Source: Biscogniauxia marginata
Lineage: Eukaryota; Ascomycota; Sordariomycetes; Xylariales; Xylariaceae
Direction of reading: 5' to 3'
DNA: 64,000 bases
NCBI GenBank assembly: GCA_022695795.1
Contig: MU404055.1
Location: 496,001-560,000 of the forward strand
Each line of letters opens with the position of its first letter. The stretch's first letter is position 1. The notes under the pieces are model-generated. The model ran no database searches. It worked only from the letters and a program-made list of their open reading frames with translations, and was not told where the DNA came from. The position numbers were made by a program, and so were the translations under genes. Below are positions 12,387 through 24,991 of the stretch, in pieces.

Positions 12387-13120
12387 TCAGCCAGCAATGT
12401 TAGTGTCGTGGATTAACAAATCCATTTGCTTCTCTATGCATTGCTGCCAGGTTCTGAATCCTTGACCGCTCCACTTCCACGGCATACAATAGCCCGCGCG
12501 GACTGGCCTGATGACAGTGTAGCCGGCAGTATCCTCGCACCGCCGCATGGTTGAGAAGACGGTATCTGGGAGGTGACTACGTGTGGCCGGCTTCTTAGAA
12601 TACCCGCATATCAGGTATAGTGTGTGGATGATCCAAAATCTAAGGCCTATTGGGATAATTAGTTTTCTGAAATTCTTTTTCGCTGATAACACTCACCGCG
12701 GCCATTATGCGTCTCATAGTTGCCAATTCCAGAATCCTCGAGGTTCTTGAGGACTTGGATGACTTTAACGTGAGGTATCGCTGCACGACCATACCGAAGT
12801 GTTGTCTCGGCCATCATATGGGCGTACGCGCTGCCCTGTGTTTCGTGGCGGGTAGTAGTAAGCGGTCGGCAGATGATTTCTACCTCGCCAGTGTCGTCGT
12901 CAACTTGCTTCGGGTAAAGCAAGATGAATTGCTTCGCAGTCGCCAGGGCGATAGTCCAGCCTCTGGCGGACAGTGAGGCATCTCTATCAGGGCGGTAGAG
13001 TATCCAAATACCGGTGAGATCGGTGGAAATGATGGATAGCCAATCTGGAACGATTTTTTCCGACTCCTGCGAGAGGAAGGTAATGGTCGTAATTCCAGGG
13101 ATAATAGCAGAAGGAGCCAT
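12387..13120 (-). CDS. Uncharacterised fungal protein, possibly DUF7770-like
   Basis: Two exons on the minus strand, 12697-13120 and 12387-12646, encode 227 residues. The 50-nt intron has donor GTGAGT, a branch-like ACTAATT and acceptor CAATAG; the phase-1 join gives HNGRGLRFWI. No signal peptide or transmembrane helix is evident. The order of features is a strand around GWTIALATAKQFILLYP, a helix KVIQVLKNL, then NGRGLRFWIIHTLYL and a W-rich C-terminal part. From memory this layout resembles the fungal family DUF7770, of unknown function, but I cannot confirm it. The clean reading frame across a good intron argues that the gene is real. Confidence 0.7.
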
Positions 13121-14507
13121 AGGGGAGACCGGAGAAGATAGATGTAACTTAAGTAGAGATGGGAGCTTTATATGGCTGAGATGGGTCTAGGAATTCCAGT
13201 TGGTTTGGAGTGAGCTGGGAAATGAAAGTAAGTACGAAGTGGGATATCCCCTTCTTAAGTAGTTTTCTGCATGAGGATAGGAGAACCCAAAATAATCTAT
13301 TGTCCCTATTGTCCCGGGATTCTCTATTGTTTTTATTGGGTTGTTATATAATATATTCCTAATTTCCACGAGCTAATCTTGTTACTCGCTCTCCCAATTC
13401 ATCCTATTGTTCTCCCCGCTCCGCGGTGCTATATCACAACGAAATACACTAAAAAAAAAAGTATCACGGGTCGGGAGAATTTCCATACTGCCGTATGTTT
13501 GGGAGCAATGGTGGGAGCTTAGATACAACTAGCTAAGGGCGGTGCCACTCTAAATACGAATCACCCGGACAATATATGTTTGCTGGCTGAGATATGATAG
13601 TGAATAATGGACAATGGTCAACCCGGCAAATAATCCCACTGACTCAGAGAAGACAGCGCAAAGACAAACATAAAAGCATATCAAAGCTCTGATCCTCAAG
13701 ATGCGGGCCTAATTTATGGGAGATGCCATATAACTGGATGAGGCCATAAGGATGAATTCCATCCCATTGCTGTGGTGAATAGTTGAGAAGCACAACACCT
13801 GTACATGAAAACTCCGTATGATTCCCTAGTCGCGGGAGGAACCTTTATATATTCCTCACGCGACTATAGCAACGTAGAGTTTACCTGAGACCTCGCACTT
13901 TGAATCTATTGTGGTTCGTAACAAGCTGAAATAGGATTTACTAGAAAATATTTGAGCACCTATTCTTTTAACAGCCCATGGCTTGAGGAGGGTGTTCATT
14001 ACATCGGCACAACCCTTCTCATGAATGCTGCCTATTATACAGTTAGTCGGGTGGTCAGGTCTCAGGGTCGCCGAGCTAAAATAAAAGGAGGGTTACGTAG
14101 GAGGGATCCGGACCTGATCACGGACTTACGGGATTAACGGACACGGGGCAATATAAGATTAAGTATTTTGTTATGATAGCTCTTTAATAGTCTACAAATT
14201 GTTCCTTTAGTCAATAAGAACCTACCTTTCCCGGGAGAATCTTGTCTCGCTGTATAAAGGACCTGGGTAGGTGACTATAAAGAAGATGGCGCTTAGTCAG
14301 CTGAATAGCTCCTTGGGTAAACGTCTGCGCCGCATCTGCCAGCCGGGTCCAGGCATCACTGCGTACGACTCAAGCTAATCAAGCGGATAAATACGGAGAG
14401 TATACCACTGAATAATACCAGGTCACTCACGACGTAAAACTAGAATCTGCTTCGGACATATATTTCGTCTTAGAAACTGCCGAATATCAGGGCTCAGAAG
14501 AGAAATC
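13121..14507. other. Intergenic, AT-rich
   Basis: No convincing gene. A 61-codon ORF at 13952-14137 begins with a non-ATG codon and shows no family pattern. The A-rich run at 13451-13460 and the TA-rich composition are typical of the fungal spacers around it. Confidence 0.55.
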
Positions 14508-15462
14508 ATGAAGCTCATCGTTTCGGGTGCTACAGGCTTTGTCGGCAAGGAAGTGATACGGCAGAGCCTGAGCAGGCGGGAGATCACCTCGGTGGTGGCC
14601 CTGGCGCGGAAGCCCGCGCCGGCGCCCGAGGACCTCGGCGACGACGGCGACCCCTCCAAGCTCAAGAGCGTGGTGGTGATAGACTACGAGGACTACCCAG
14701 ATGAGGTGAAGCGGGAGTTCTCCGGTGCCTCGGCTTGCATATGGTTAGTATATACCTAGGCACCTACCCTACACATCTACGTACTCATCTGCCGCGCCGT
14801 GCTGCTTTCCCCCGTGCCCAGACAGGAAAAAAAGAGTCCTTATTAGGGCAACCCCGAGGCTGACGACGAGACCGGGTGGGGTCATAATACAAAAACAAAT
14901 AGGACTGTAGCCATCACGCCGACGAAGTCGAAGATGTACGACTTCGATGAGGTCAAGCGCGTCTGCCAGACCTCGACGCTCGCCGGGCTGAGAGCCATGC
15001 ATGACGCCGGCCCCGCGAGACCCTTCCGCTTCCTCTACACGAGCGGCGCTGGAGTCGAGCGGGATCAGAGCAAGACGCCGCGGTTCTACGGACAGTATTC
15101 GTTGATGCGGGTAAGGGCCTCTCTACAATTCCAAAAAAAAAAATTTGTCGAATCGAAAGTAGGTAGCTCACACAACGAAAAAGGGCGAAACCGAGAACCA
15201 GATCCTCTCGCTCGCGGCCGAGCTCGGCGGGATCGAGGTGGGTTTCGCCAGGCCGGGTCTCATCACGAGGCCGGGGGCGATCGTGAGATCCGTCCTGGCC
15301 ACGGCGCTGGGGTGGGCCGTGGGCATCCACAGTATCAGTGTTACGGACCTCGCCGCGGTAATGCTAGACCAAGCCATAAAGGGGTTCGAAAAGGAACCGC
15401 TGATGCCCGGGGACTTGGCAAGACTTGCAGAGCGTCGTTCGGAGGTCTCTGTGGACGCATAG
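14508..15462 (+). CDS. Small NAD(P)-binding epimerase/NmrA-like protein
   Basis: Three exons, 14508-14743, 14903-15110 and 15184-15462, encode 240 residues. The nucleotide-binding loop is at the extreme N-terminus: MKLIVSGATGFVGKE, with G7-x-x-G10-x-x-G13. After the first intron the frame continues CIW-TVAITPTKSK, and later FRFLYTSGAG, the position of the family's active-site strand. I chose the acceptor at 15183 because it gives YSLMR-GETENQ, the form I recall for this family. An alternative acceptor at 15162 would insert seven residues. Such proteins are single-domain atypical short-chain dehydrogenases found throughout fungi, with unknown substrate. Exons are visibly GC-richer than introns and flanks. 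Confidence 0.85.
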
Positions 15463-16096
15463 GGGTATTATTAAGAGGATAGTTTCAAGAGGCTATCGGA
15501 GTTGTGTTTTCTTGATAACATATATTATTTCTTCACGACATGATGGGATATTATTTTACTACCACAATCTATTTCGAGCCCACAAAGTGATATCAAGCTT
15601 TGGCTTTCGCTTATCAAGATATTTGATACCTAAAGACTGGTCCTGTATGTTTCTGTACGACGCTTGCTTGCCTGCCATCACATAGGCCCAGCCCGTTCTA
15701 TCGCATGAGCGAGCATACTAGGGTGTGGCTAGATCTCTCACCGGTATGCAGCTGCTTATAACCTAACTACTCCGCCCTCAACTACCCTTACACTGGATGA
15801 TTCTATATTAACCCAGCTGAAAGCCAAGTCTTGCCATGCAGTAAATGGAGAAATGAGGGTTTGTACTATAGCTATCCCTCCGAGATCCAATTTTCCCGTC
15901 CATTCTCCCGGCGCCGGCAGTCTCTGGCTATACCCATAAAGGTGTTACGGCGGCACTTGCTTTTCGTTGATGTGCTTGGGGCCGTATTTATTATCAACAG
16001 TCCTCATCCCAAAAGGCTCGAAGGGTCCAGAGTAGATGACGGGCTCTATTGAATTACATAGGGACCTCCATCTCCATAACCAATTATATCTTGACC
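15463..16096. other. Intergenic
   Basis: Terminator of the epimerase-like gene and promoter of the secreted-protein gene, both on the plus strand. The ORFs seen here show no domain. Confidence 0.55.
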
Positions 16097-17094
16097 ATGT
16101 TCGCGTGGTTCTATAGCTTCCTCGTGGCTTATGCGGCTATTTTGCCGGCGGTGATAGCAGAATGCGACCGGACTAAACTCCTAGCTTATGCCGATTCGTA
16201 TGTGGAGGCGCACGAGTCAGGTCAGTAACTTAGAACACTTCTCTTCCTTGAAATGATCGAAGGATGTCTCTCGCCGGGCCTCTAGGAAACCATCGTTGAA
16301 TACCGCACTGACTGTAGAATGTGTCACCAGGCTCGGTTAGTTACCTCGAGAACATCGCGGACAACTTCACGTACGTGGAGAACAACCAGACGCGAGAGAT
16401 AACGGGCGGGATATTCTTCAACGCCTTCCGGATCGACCACCGCCACACCATCGTCGACACGGTCGATTGCGCCACCTTCACCGAGCTCATCATCACGCAC
16501 AACATCTCGGACGCGCCGGCGCCGCACGTCATCGGCACGCAGCTGCGGCACAGCCCGGGCGACCTGAGCCTATACCTCATGGACATCGTGGTATCGGGCC
16601 CGGGGTCGTGGCTCTTCAACGCGTCGCAGACGCTCTACTACGCCGAGCGGGAGGACTGGGGCGCGATCGACGAGGCGGCCCGCGACAGCCGCGAGACGCT
16701 GCGGCTGGCCGCGGACGCGTACCTCGACATGTGGAGCAACGCGAGCGCCATCGACGCCGTGCCCTGGGGCACGCCGTGCGACCGCCTGGAAGGGTCGGTG
16801 TACACGGGCCCGGGCCTGGAGACGGACTCGTGCAAGGTCGGCGTCCCGACGAACAACAACCAGGAGCCGAACACGCACCGCCGCTACGTCATCGACGAGA
16901 CGTACGGCGCTATCAGCGTGCTCTGCATCTTCGAGCATCTGGATCACGCGCCGGATAGCCACGAGTTCCGTCTCGAGGGGGGCAAGGTGCGCTATATCCA
17001 CACGATCACGCTCGCGGATAGCAACACCATAACTCCACTGGGACGGAGAGGAGGTCCTTCGAGTCGCTCGAAGAGGTCGTTAGGCTCTTTGTAG
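16097..17094 (+). CDS. DUF8021-like secreted protein
   Basis: Two exons, 16097-16220 and 16331-17094, encode 295 residues. The 110-nt intron runs from GTCAGT to CACCAG. The phase-1 join reads AHESGSVSYLENIADN, which restores family spacing and is why I prefer this acceptor to an earlier one at 16317. The N-terminus (MFAWFYSFLVAYAAILPAVIA) is a signal peptide, with mature CDRT following. Hallmarks are IDHRHTIVDTVDCATFTELI, PHVIGTQLR, WLFNASQTLYYAEREDW, VPWGTPCDRLEG..YTG, DSCKVGVP, RRYVIDETYG and PDSHEF..EGGKVRYIHTIT. These match a large family of fungal extracellular proteins of unknown function. Conserved cysteines suggest disulfides, and several N-x-S/T sites suggest glycosylation. Confidence 0.85.
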
Positions 17095-20000
17095 ACTTTG
17101 GTCTTGCTCGCCTAGGGCCATATACTTTCGAGCAGAACCGCGAACTAAGATTAGTGATAGATTGTTAATGCACTGTTAACGTTATATAATGCCTCTCCGT
17201 CTTAACCCTCTACGGGGCTGCTAGTATTCGTCACTGTAAGAAGTATTTTCCGTCGAGAATTGATTTACTGTTTCAAATTAAGCCGGAAATTCTTACTATA
17301 AAGTCACCATAGTTCTCCTTAATATCCTGCTGGTAGAGATTGTAAGCCACATTCTCACTGAATTCCAATTTTTGTCCTTCCCAGTGGACTGAGAGTCTTG
17401 TTTTAGCCTCCGTAAAGAGAGATGAGTGTTTGTAAGCGATAAGGTATTAGACCTTCATAGTAGTAAAAATAACTTTGCGCCGTTGTATGCATTACTAGCA
17501 TAGCACTACCAGCATAAATGTTTCCAGCTGTCTAGAGCGTTTGTTCCAGTGGCACTGTAGGCAGAGATAAGAACTCACAAACTCTATTGTCTCCCTTCAT
17601 CGCGAGTATCTAACTCGTCGTCAAGGAGTTCGTATTTTTCAATACCAGAATGTCTGCCCCAGTCCCAACACGAAAGACAGACCCAACCGACATCATACGA
17701 CAACAAACTGGTTATGCTCGTGGCTCAGCTGGTCCGTGTCTGTCAATAAAGTTCAAGACATACCGCTAGATGGGTTGTTTGGCTACGATTGAGGCGGGAA
17801 GAGCAGATAGATCAGATGGTGACCAGCCACCTTTCGTCGACTTAAAATGGAGGTTTTGGCGCGATGGTCCTTGCATTAGGTACACTAGACACGTGGGTAC
17901 TGGCGAAGTTCTGAAAAGTGAAGAGACTTTGACAACGAAAGCGCGACATGAGTAGACTCGACTTAGGTTACCTCGAAATTATAGTAGGGAAACTGACAAG
18001 AGTATAATGTCGTGGTCGTTCTTGTATACCTTAGTTATTGAGATTTAAGATCTACTTCCTCGAAGCGCTCCTTTTCCCTATTTTATCTCTTTTTTCTGCG
18101 TTGCCTACTATGTGAGACTAAAAAAGGCGTAGATGACTGAAGCTTGATGAGGTTGTATAGGAGTAGGTAGTTTAACTCAAAGCTAGGCTAACGTAGGTGA
18201 TGACATTCGATTGGGTTTAAGGTCCAGCGCATTGGCCAACACATCTCATCCGATGTTTTCTCGACGATATTTTTTAAGGTTCGATGTTATCTAATACGCC
18301 AAAGTTTAGAGTTTGGTTCTACAGCCGCATTAGCTGTGACCTTATTTGCCAAGCTTTCCAGGGTGGATAATAGTCACCGCCTCGGTAATACTATCTTAAT
18401 ACCGGTTGTTATCTAATCTATGAGTGTACTATTCCGAGCTTTCTCCCCGTGCAATTTGCGAATGTCCTTTAGCTCAGACCGTAGACCCGTCCAGCTAACT
18501 TAGGCTCGGCACCCAAGATCAGGTATAGGACTGAAGCCTTGTGTGCCTAATAAGTTCAAGTACTTATACCTAATACCTGTCTGCAAGCAACCTTTTGCAA
18601 GGCACATCTGTAATGGGGATCAATGTCCCCCTAAGGAATATTAAATGTATGAGTACCTACCTAGATATCTATATTACCAATCACATAAGATCTCATGCAT
18701 GACGCGGTAGAAGCTAATCTGCAGATTACATACTTGACGTTGTCATAGGCGTTGTTGCTATGCATGCATCATTGACATGCATAATAGGTCAAGTTAGAAC
18801 AGTGTCAAATGAAGAAGAGCCCGCTAGTCATTTACGCTTTTATTTTTATTTTATTTTATTTTATTTTATTTTATGTATTTATTCACTGAATCTGCTGTTC
18901 TTGAGCTATCTGAATCGGAGGAATTGATTGATAATCTCTTCTTGAATCTATAAAATAAATATAACTTGGTTCTCCTTTTCCACGGCATTGCTGGGTATCT
19001 TGTTAGTGAGTGGATTGAGGGTGGGGCCGCGTCGGCGTTAAGATAGACACAATCCGTATAATTTTGCAGCTTGTTCGTTCTCCCGGCCCCTCTTCGCCCC
19101 TCTAGCCCTTATTAATAATTAAACATCTTTTTTTTTTCTTCTCTACCTGCCCAACCATGAACTTCTCATCTACGGAATACGGCACAGTGGCCCAACCATA
19201 TCAATCAGATACCTTACAAGATCACAGCTGGTATCCTATCACTAAAATTAGCAGATCTAGTGCCATTGCCTCGAGATATTCAGGTGGCTCCATGCTTAAG
19301 TGAGCATGCCGTCTCTCTTGACTCAGTCATGACGGTAGTTCGCATAAGAGAAATATCCCCGAAAAAAAAGTCGATGACTACTCGGACTTCGCGCTGAAGG
19401 CTAAGGCCCGTGCTCACGCATTCTTCTCACGAGTCCTTTTATAGTCTTACTCATCTCGATCCCTCTAGTGTGCTTGTCAGGTTCGCATCGGTACCAGTCG
19501 GTGCTGTTTGGGTTCTGCCGCTGGAGATACAGTGCTTATTGTGAGCGGGATCAACTGTCGCGGTTTGGCTGAGGCGCTGATGGCCACCTTCCCTCGGCAT
19601 AACCCTGCGGGGATCTTTGCGAACCCCTGGGACCAGAACCCTGCTCGACCGCCTGCCCCCGGCTCGTCTAGCTCCAACTTTCGTCATACAAATCCCCAAA
19701 GCAGTATCCAGCTCCTACTGGGGGTCCCCCATATTAAAGTAAAGCGCGAAGGGCCGAACTTTGCCCACATAGAGATGGGACGTCGGGACGCTCTTTGGAG
19801 CCCGTCCCGTTGCCATCAGCTTGAGGCCAGCTCCAGAACTTAAAAACCGGGCAGAATATTTCCCATGTCGTTGCCAGGGCTCCTGTTCTCGTAAGAGAAA
19901 ATTTTTTCTTTTCCTTTATTATACCTCGTAGTGCCCAGGGCTGTGTGTGTGCTTCTAATTTACTTCGACCTTGAACATATTCCTCCCTAATAATATACTG

Positions 20001-20192
20001 GTTACCAAATACACTTTGTAATTTCACGACAAAGACCCTTCCGTTTCGAATTGTTCATACTTAGGTATATAGTGTGTAACGAAGTATATACCGTAACCGG
20101 AACGGACACAAGGAGCCACTGAGACACGCGACGGCCGCTATCTGAATTTCCTTCGCACTCCCCTAGAAGGAAACTAGGGTCGCGCGCGCATA
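17095..20192. other. 3.1-kb AT-rich spacer without a gene
   Basis: No supported gene. It contains a (TTTTA)n run at about 18841-18874 and many A/T tracts. Two overlapping ORFs at about 19451-19843 on opposite strands have no family pattern. The final part, from about 19900, is the promoter of the MFS gene. Confidence 0.6.
18841..18874. repeat. (TTTTA)n microsatellite
   Basis: Pentanucleotide TTTTA/TTTAT repeat of about six units in the AT-rich spacer. Confidence 0.9.
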
Positions 20193-22248
20193 ATGAATAT
20201 GGAGGAAGTTGACCGTGAGCTCATGCGAGCGGAACAAGATGCCGCGATCCCGACTAGCCCGTTATCACGAAACCAGAACCCCCGTCGCGCCAGCGATGAA
20301 GTCGAGCGCGTCGTTTCGGCCTCGTCCATATCGACGACAACGCCCAGCGAGGGTGGTGTTACGCGGAGGGGCGTTGGTATGAGTCGCATGTCTACTCAGC
20401 GAGATCTCGAACGACATCCTACCGAGCTAAGCCGGATACACACCGCCCGTAGCCAACACAGCGCCACCGTCGGCCGGGGTCATAGGAGTAGAGAGTCTAG
20501 GAAGCCGTTGCCTGCCTTCGGCGCCGGAAAACCCTTCCCCCCTCCGCTTCCGGAACAGGAGGAGTACGTCGTCGAGTTCGATGGGCCCGACGACCCGTAC
20601 CACGCCCAGAACTGGCCGACCGGGAAAAAGTAAGTTACTCATGTGGTTCTTAGGACCTGTCCCTCAAAGGGCGGTGGACATGTTTGCTGATATTCTTCCT
20701 TTCCCCGTTTCTATAGGCTGTTAACTGCCGCTATTCTCGGTTACACAACCATGACGTCCGCTTTTACATCCAGTATCTTCTCAGCTGCGACCTCGTACGT
20801 CGCCCGCGAATTCAATGTCAGTGACGAAGTTGCCCTGCTGGGTACCTCGTTATACGTCCTGGGGTTTGCGACTGGTCCTACGGTCTGGGCTCCGCTGTCC
20901 GAGCTGAAGGGGCGGCGTCTGCCTATCGTCATCGCCATGTTCGGCTTCTCTGTCTTCTCTATCGCCTGCGCTACGGCCAAGGACCTGCAGACGGTGCTAA
21001 TTAGCCGCTTTTTTGCCGGCTTCTTCGGTGCTTGTCCGCTAGCCGTAGTCGCTGCCGTCTTCTCTGATATGTTCAATAATGCTACTCGAGGTGTAGCTAT
21101 CACCATTTTCTCCATGGCCGTTTTTACTGGACCGCTGCTGGCCCCTTTCATCGGTGGTTTCATTGTTGCCTCCCATCTTGGATGGCGGTGGACTATGTAT
21201 CTGGCGTCCATCATGGGCTGGTTAGCATTCGGTCTTGACCTCCTTTTCCTGGAAGAGACGTACCCTCCGGTGATCCTAGTCGAGAAGGCAGCCGAGCTCC
21301 GTCGTCGTACTCTAAACTGGGGCATCCACGCGAGGCAGGAGGAGATCGAGGTCGACATCAAGGAGCTCCTCCAAAAGAACTTCAGTCGACCGCTAAGGCT
21401 TCTCTTCTTGGAACCCATCGTCACATTGCTTTCCGTCTATATGGCTTTCATATATGGCTTGCTCTATCTGTTCTTGACCGCGTATCCGTTTGTCTTCCAG
21501 GGTGTCCATGGGTTCAATGCGGGTCAGTCGGGCTTGGCCTTCTTCGGAATGATTGCTGGCCAACTAGTTGCAGGCATTGTAGTTTTGTTGATGCAACCCG
21601 CATATCAGCGCAAGCTTGCTGCCAACAACGGTGTGCCCATACCTGAATGGCGTCTCCCTATAGTCATCGTTGGTGGTGTGGCTTTCACGGGTGGTATCTT
21701 CTGGTTCGGATGGTCTGGTTACCGAGCAGATGTCCATTGGATCGTTCCGGCAGCTTCAGGTCTATTGACTGGTTTCGGTCTGATGGCTATATTCCTTCAG
21801 TCCTTAAACTACCTTGTCGATTCCTACCTTATGTTGTAAGTTTCACTCGATGCTCCTGAAACAGTTTGATGATAATTGACGTCAAGAAAATAGTGCCGCC
21901 TCAGCCCTCGCGGGCAACACGTTCCTTCGTTCCCTCTGTGGAGCCGTATTCCCGCTATTCGCGACCTACATGTTTAACGGAATGGGTATCCAATGGGCCG
22001 CCACTCTGCTCGGCTGCGTCGCCGCCGTACTGATTCCGATCCCTGCGGTCTTCTACCTCTACGGCCATAAGATCCGAGCAAAGAGCCGTTTCGCCCCGAC
22101 GTACCAGGCTAACACCCCTGACCCCGTGGCTGATGACAGTCAAAATCGTAGCAACGGGGCAGCAGGAGAGGGCGAAAAAGACGCCATCGATCATGCCGCG
22201 GCGTCCAATGTGCCGAAGCATGCAAACGGTGATGCAGAGAAGGCATGA
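20193..22248 (+). CDS. MFS multidrug/polyamine-type transporter (DHA1-like)
   Basis: Three exons, 20193-20629, 20717-21835 and 21894-22248, encode 636 residues. Donors are GTAAGT at both introns; acceptors are TTCTATAG and AAAATAG. The join at the second intron reads [17 protein letters not shown] long hydrophilic N-terminus (about 145 residues, rich in Ser and Arg, ending [12 protein letters not shown]) precedes about 12 helices. The loop after helix 2 carries [13 protein letters not shown], the MFS motif A of the DHA1 drug:H+ antiporter group, and [31 protein letters not shown] small-residue helices follow. The family exports drugs, polyamines or toxic metabolites at the plasma membrane. 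Substrate is unknown; no biosynthetic enzyme cluster is visible beside it. Confidence 0.88.
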
Positions 22249-23490
22249 GAGCGCCATTATTTTATTAAGAGTAAAGGAATGATCTGGGGGCGCATGGTTT
22301 ATAAACGATAGAAATAAAAGGGGGATAGACGAGCCAACTACCCAAGGCCAGAATAGACGATACCTTAAGAGGAAATTAACCCTACACAGCAAGCGGCAAT
22401 GATGATATTGGGGCTGACAGGCCCGGACGTTCAAATAAGTGTATGGCCAGGAGCGAGCTGTTTTGGGAGGGGAGCAAAACTCTGAAATGCAAGCTATCAG
22501 TGTGGGATATGTGTTATACGAAGCTTAATATTAACGCTACGGTAGGGTTTATAGTAAATAATGATATAATGGAACCCAGCAACGCCCTCGTAAGTGTGAG
22601 GTTAATCCACCCCGGTAGAATTTTGTATACCCATTGCTCAGAAAATCTGCTACAGGATAAAACACATTGAACTTAGACACAGCCTGAGTTTGTTATGTGT
22701 ATATGAGCTGGTCGATTTACAATGGCTGGACTAAGTTCATGTTCCCAGCAAGCAAGTATACTGGATTTGTAAGCTGAAGCTATAGTTATACTCTAATCAG
22801 CTCTTTTACCTTTTCCAATACCTTAACTTAAACCGACCTGTTGGGGGGTTCCAGACGGTTCACGTTATTCGTCCGATCAATTAAGCTTTACCCCTGTATG
22901 TATGTACATAACCTTCCCGAATGGTGATAGGACAATAGATTAAGTGATGATAGTAATAGTATAGATGCGCTTCACCTAGCCAATCATGACGATAGGAGCA
23001 CCAGCTATTATTAGCCACGCCCTTTCTACCCTACACACGTGTATGTATTGTGTAACGTGACTACATATGTAGTCCTTGTTAAAGCCGCTACATGAAGGAA
23101 GCCTACCGCGTCAAATACCCAACTACTACATGTAGTACATATCCACGAAGCTTTCTAGTCAAGCTATAGAGAGGCAAAGACCCCAGCATGAGACACTTGA
23201 AGGATTCTTAAATTCCCCGCTAAAGTTGCCTCGAGGCATGTATATTTAATCCACCTATTACCTACTATCATTATCGATCCTCAGGCAGATATCTCCCCCC
23301 GCTTCAAGTTTGCTTGCTCTCCCCTCTTAGACTGTCCCACGTCTATTGATTGAACTAACTTATCCTAGTCAGTCAGTCCCCTTTCACCTACGTACTCAAG
23401 TACCTGTATAGGGGCAACCATCTCTAGCTTAACTTTCATCTCCTCATACACCGTGGTAACGTCTCGCCTACCTACTCGCATCATAAAACA
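22249..23490. other. Intergenic, AT-rich
   Basis: No gene. ORF 22443-22670 has no family pattern. Short inverted ACATGTAGTACATAT-like words occur around 23060-23140. The last 200 bases lead into the GFA gene. Confidence 0.55.
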
Positions 23491-24575
23491 ATGTCCACCA
23501 CCGCCGCCGAGTCAAAAGGTCAGCAAGAAAGCAGCCGCAGCGGGACCTACGAGGCCGGCTGCCACTGCGGGTACATCAAGTTCTCGGTGACGCTGACGCC
23601 GGCGCTGCCCGAGTACAAGGTCACGCACTGCAACTGCTCGACGTGCACGCGGTTTGGGTATCTGCTCATCTGTGGGTGATCTTCTTTTATTTCAATGCCC
23701 GGCTTCCTTATAACCCTTTTATTTCACGGAAAGAGATAGAGAGATAGAGAGATGTAGAGAACTACGAAGGGGGAAGCGAAGTTGATGTTGATAAATTTAG
23801 TCGGGTTGACGAGGATGAGGTGAGAGGGGAGATGAGAGCAAAGCCTGGATAGAGGAGGCGTAGGAGCAAAGATATATACGTCTATGGTATATATAGTAGA
23901 AGAGACAAAGGTCATCTCTTCCACCACGAAACAAGGGTCTTATACTCCCCTATCTCTCTCTCTCCCCCTACCTATCCGTCTTAACCCCCTACGGTCGATT
24001 TCAACTCCCTCTCCCCACCAATCCAATCCATATTTCCATCTCTAACTAACGCGCATCACAAAAGACCCCCAGGCCAAGGACGTGACCTGGCACAGCGGCG
24101 GGCGCGAGCGGTGCGTCAACTACCGGTTCAACACGAAGCAGAAGGACCAGATGTTCTGCCCCAAGTGCGGCGCGAGCCTGGGGATCGACTTCCGCGACGT
24201 CCGCGAGCCGCACACGTACGGTATCAGCGTGAGTAAAAGAAGAAAAAACCCCTAGGTTTTTTTTCTTTCTCTTTTTTTCTCTTTTCTTTGGCCCCCTTAC
24301 CCCCCCTATTTTTCCCCCTGGCCTCATTCCTCCTTATTATGTAACAGAGGAAGGGAAGAGCAATATAAAAAATAAAAATAAAACCCCAACTTGGCAAACC
24401 GCAAGAGCTTCAACTAACCCCCCTCCCCCCCCCCCCCCTTATCTAGGCCCGCGCAATCTACGGCATCGACCTAGACGAGCTGCAGTACAAGAAGGTGGAC
24501 GGGATATCGAGGGTCCCGCCCGCCGGCGACCTGTCCGGGCACTACTGGGACGAGGAGAAGCAGGAGATGAAGTGA
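23491..24575 (+). CDS. GFA/CENP-V-type zinc-binding protein
   Basis: Three exons, 23491-23671, 24065-24228 and 24447-24575, encode 157 residues. The first join gives TRFGYLLI-YPQAKDVTWHSG, as in relatives. The four Cys pairs expected for the fold are visible: CHC (about 24-26), CNCSTC (about 50-55) and CPKCG (about 97-101), with a FRDV segment and a C-terminal DLSGHYWDEEKQ. The family binds zinc; founding members include glutathione-dependent formaldehyde-activating enzyme, though most fungal members have unknown activity. No signal peptide. Introns of 393 and 218 nt are unusually long for this organism and contain purine-rich (AGAGAT) and C/T-rich low-complexity DNA. It lies tail-to-tail with TRP2. 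Confidence 0.88.
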
Positions 24576-24991
24576 GATGAGCTCAAAGGAAGGAGGAAGT
24601 TGCGGCGGCGGCGGCGGTGGAGTTTGGACAACAGGTGTTTAAAATAAAATATAAACAGGACAAGAAGAGGGAAAAGGGGAGGGGGGGGGCACAAGAGAAG
24701 TAAATATATCAAGGCGTTTCGCGATCATGATTCCCTTTCGCCCTACCCGCCATCCAACCCCCTCCCCTGAAACACAAAAAGTTGAAAATGCTGATTCTGA
24801 AATACGCAACAGGGAGGAGAGCAATTCCCGAGGAAATCACAAAAAATATTTCAGATGATTTGATTATCTCTTCCCAGGCTCTGCTCTCTACGCACCTCTT
24901 CTCAAGTAATAATACACATCCCAATCCCCAAATCTCAAATCCCTCTCAAATCTTTTCCTTTTTCCTTCTTTTTTTCCCTTTCATTTATTTC
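24576..24991. other. Convergent 3' spacer
   Basis: About 416 bases between the ends of the GFA gene (plus) and TRP2 (minus). Holds a short GGC run near 24601 and a G tract at about 24680. No gene. Confidence 0.6.

Noticed and set aside
15111..15162. Alternative acceptor at 15162 in the epimerase-like gene
   Set aside because: Keeps frame but adds seven residues (VAHTTKK) absent from the family form I recall; the acceptor at 15183 is preferred.
14508..22248. A secondary-metabolite cluster around the epimerase, secreted protein and MFS genes
   Set aside because: No backbone synthase, cyclase or regulator is visible, and genes are separated by large AT-rich gaps.
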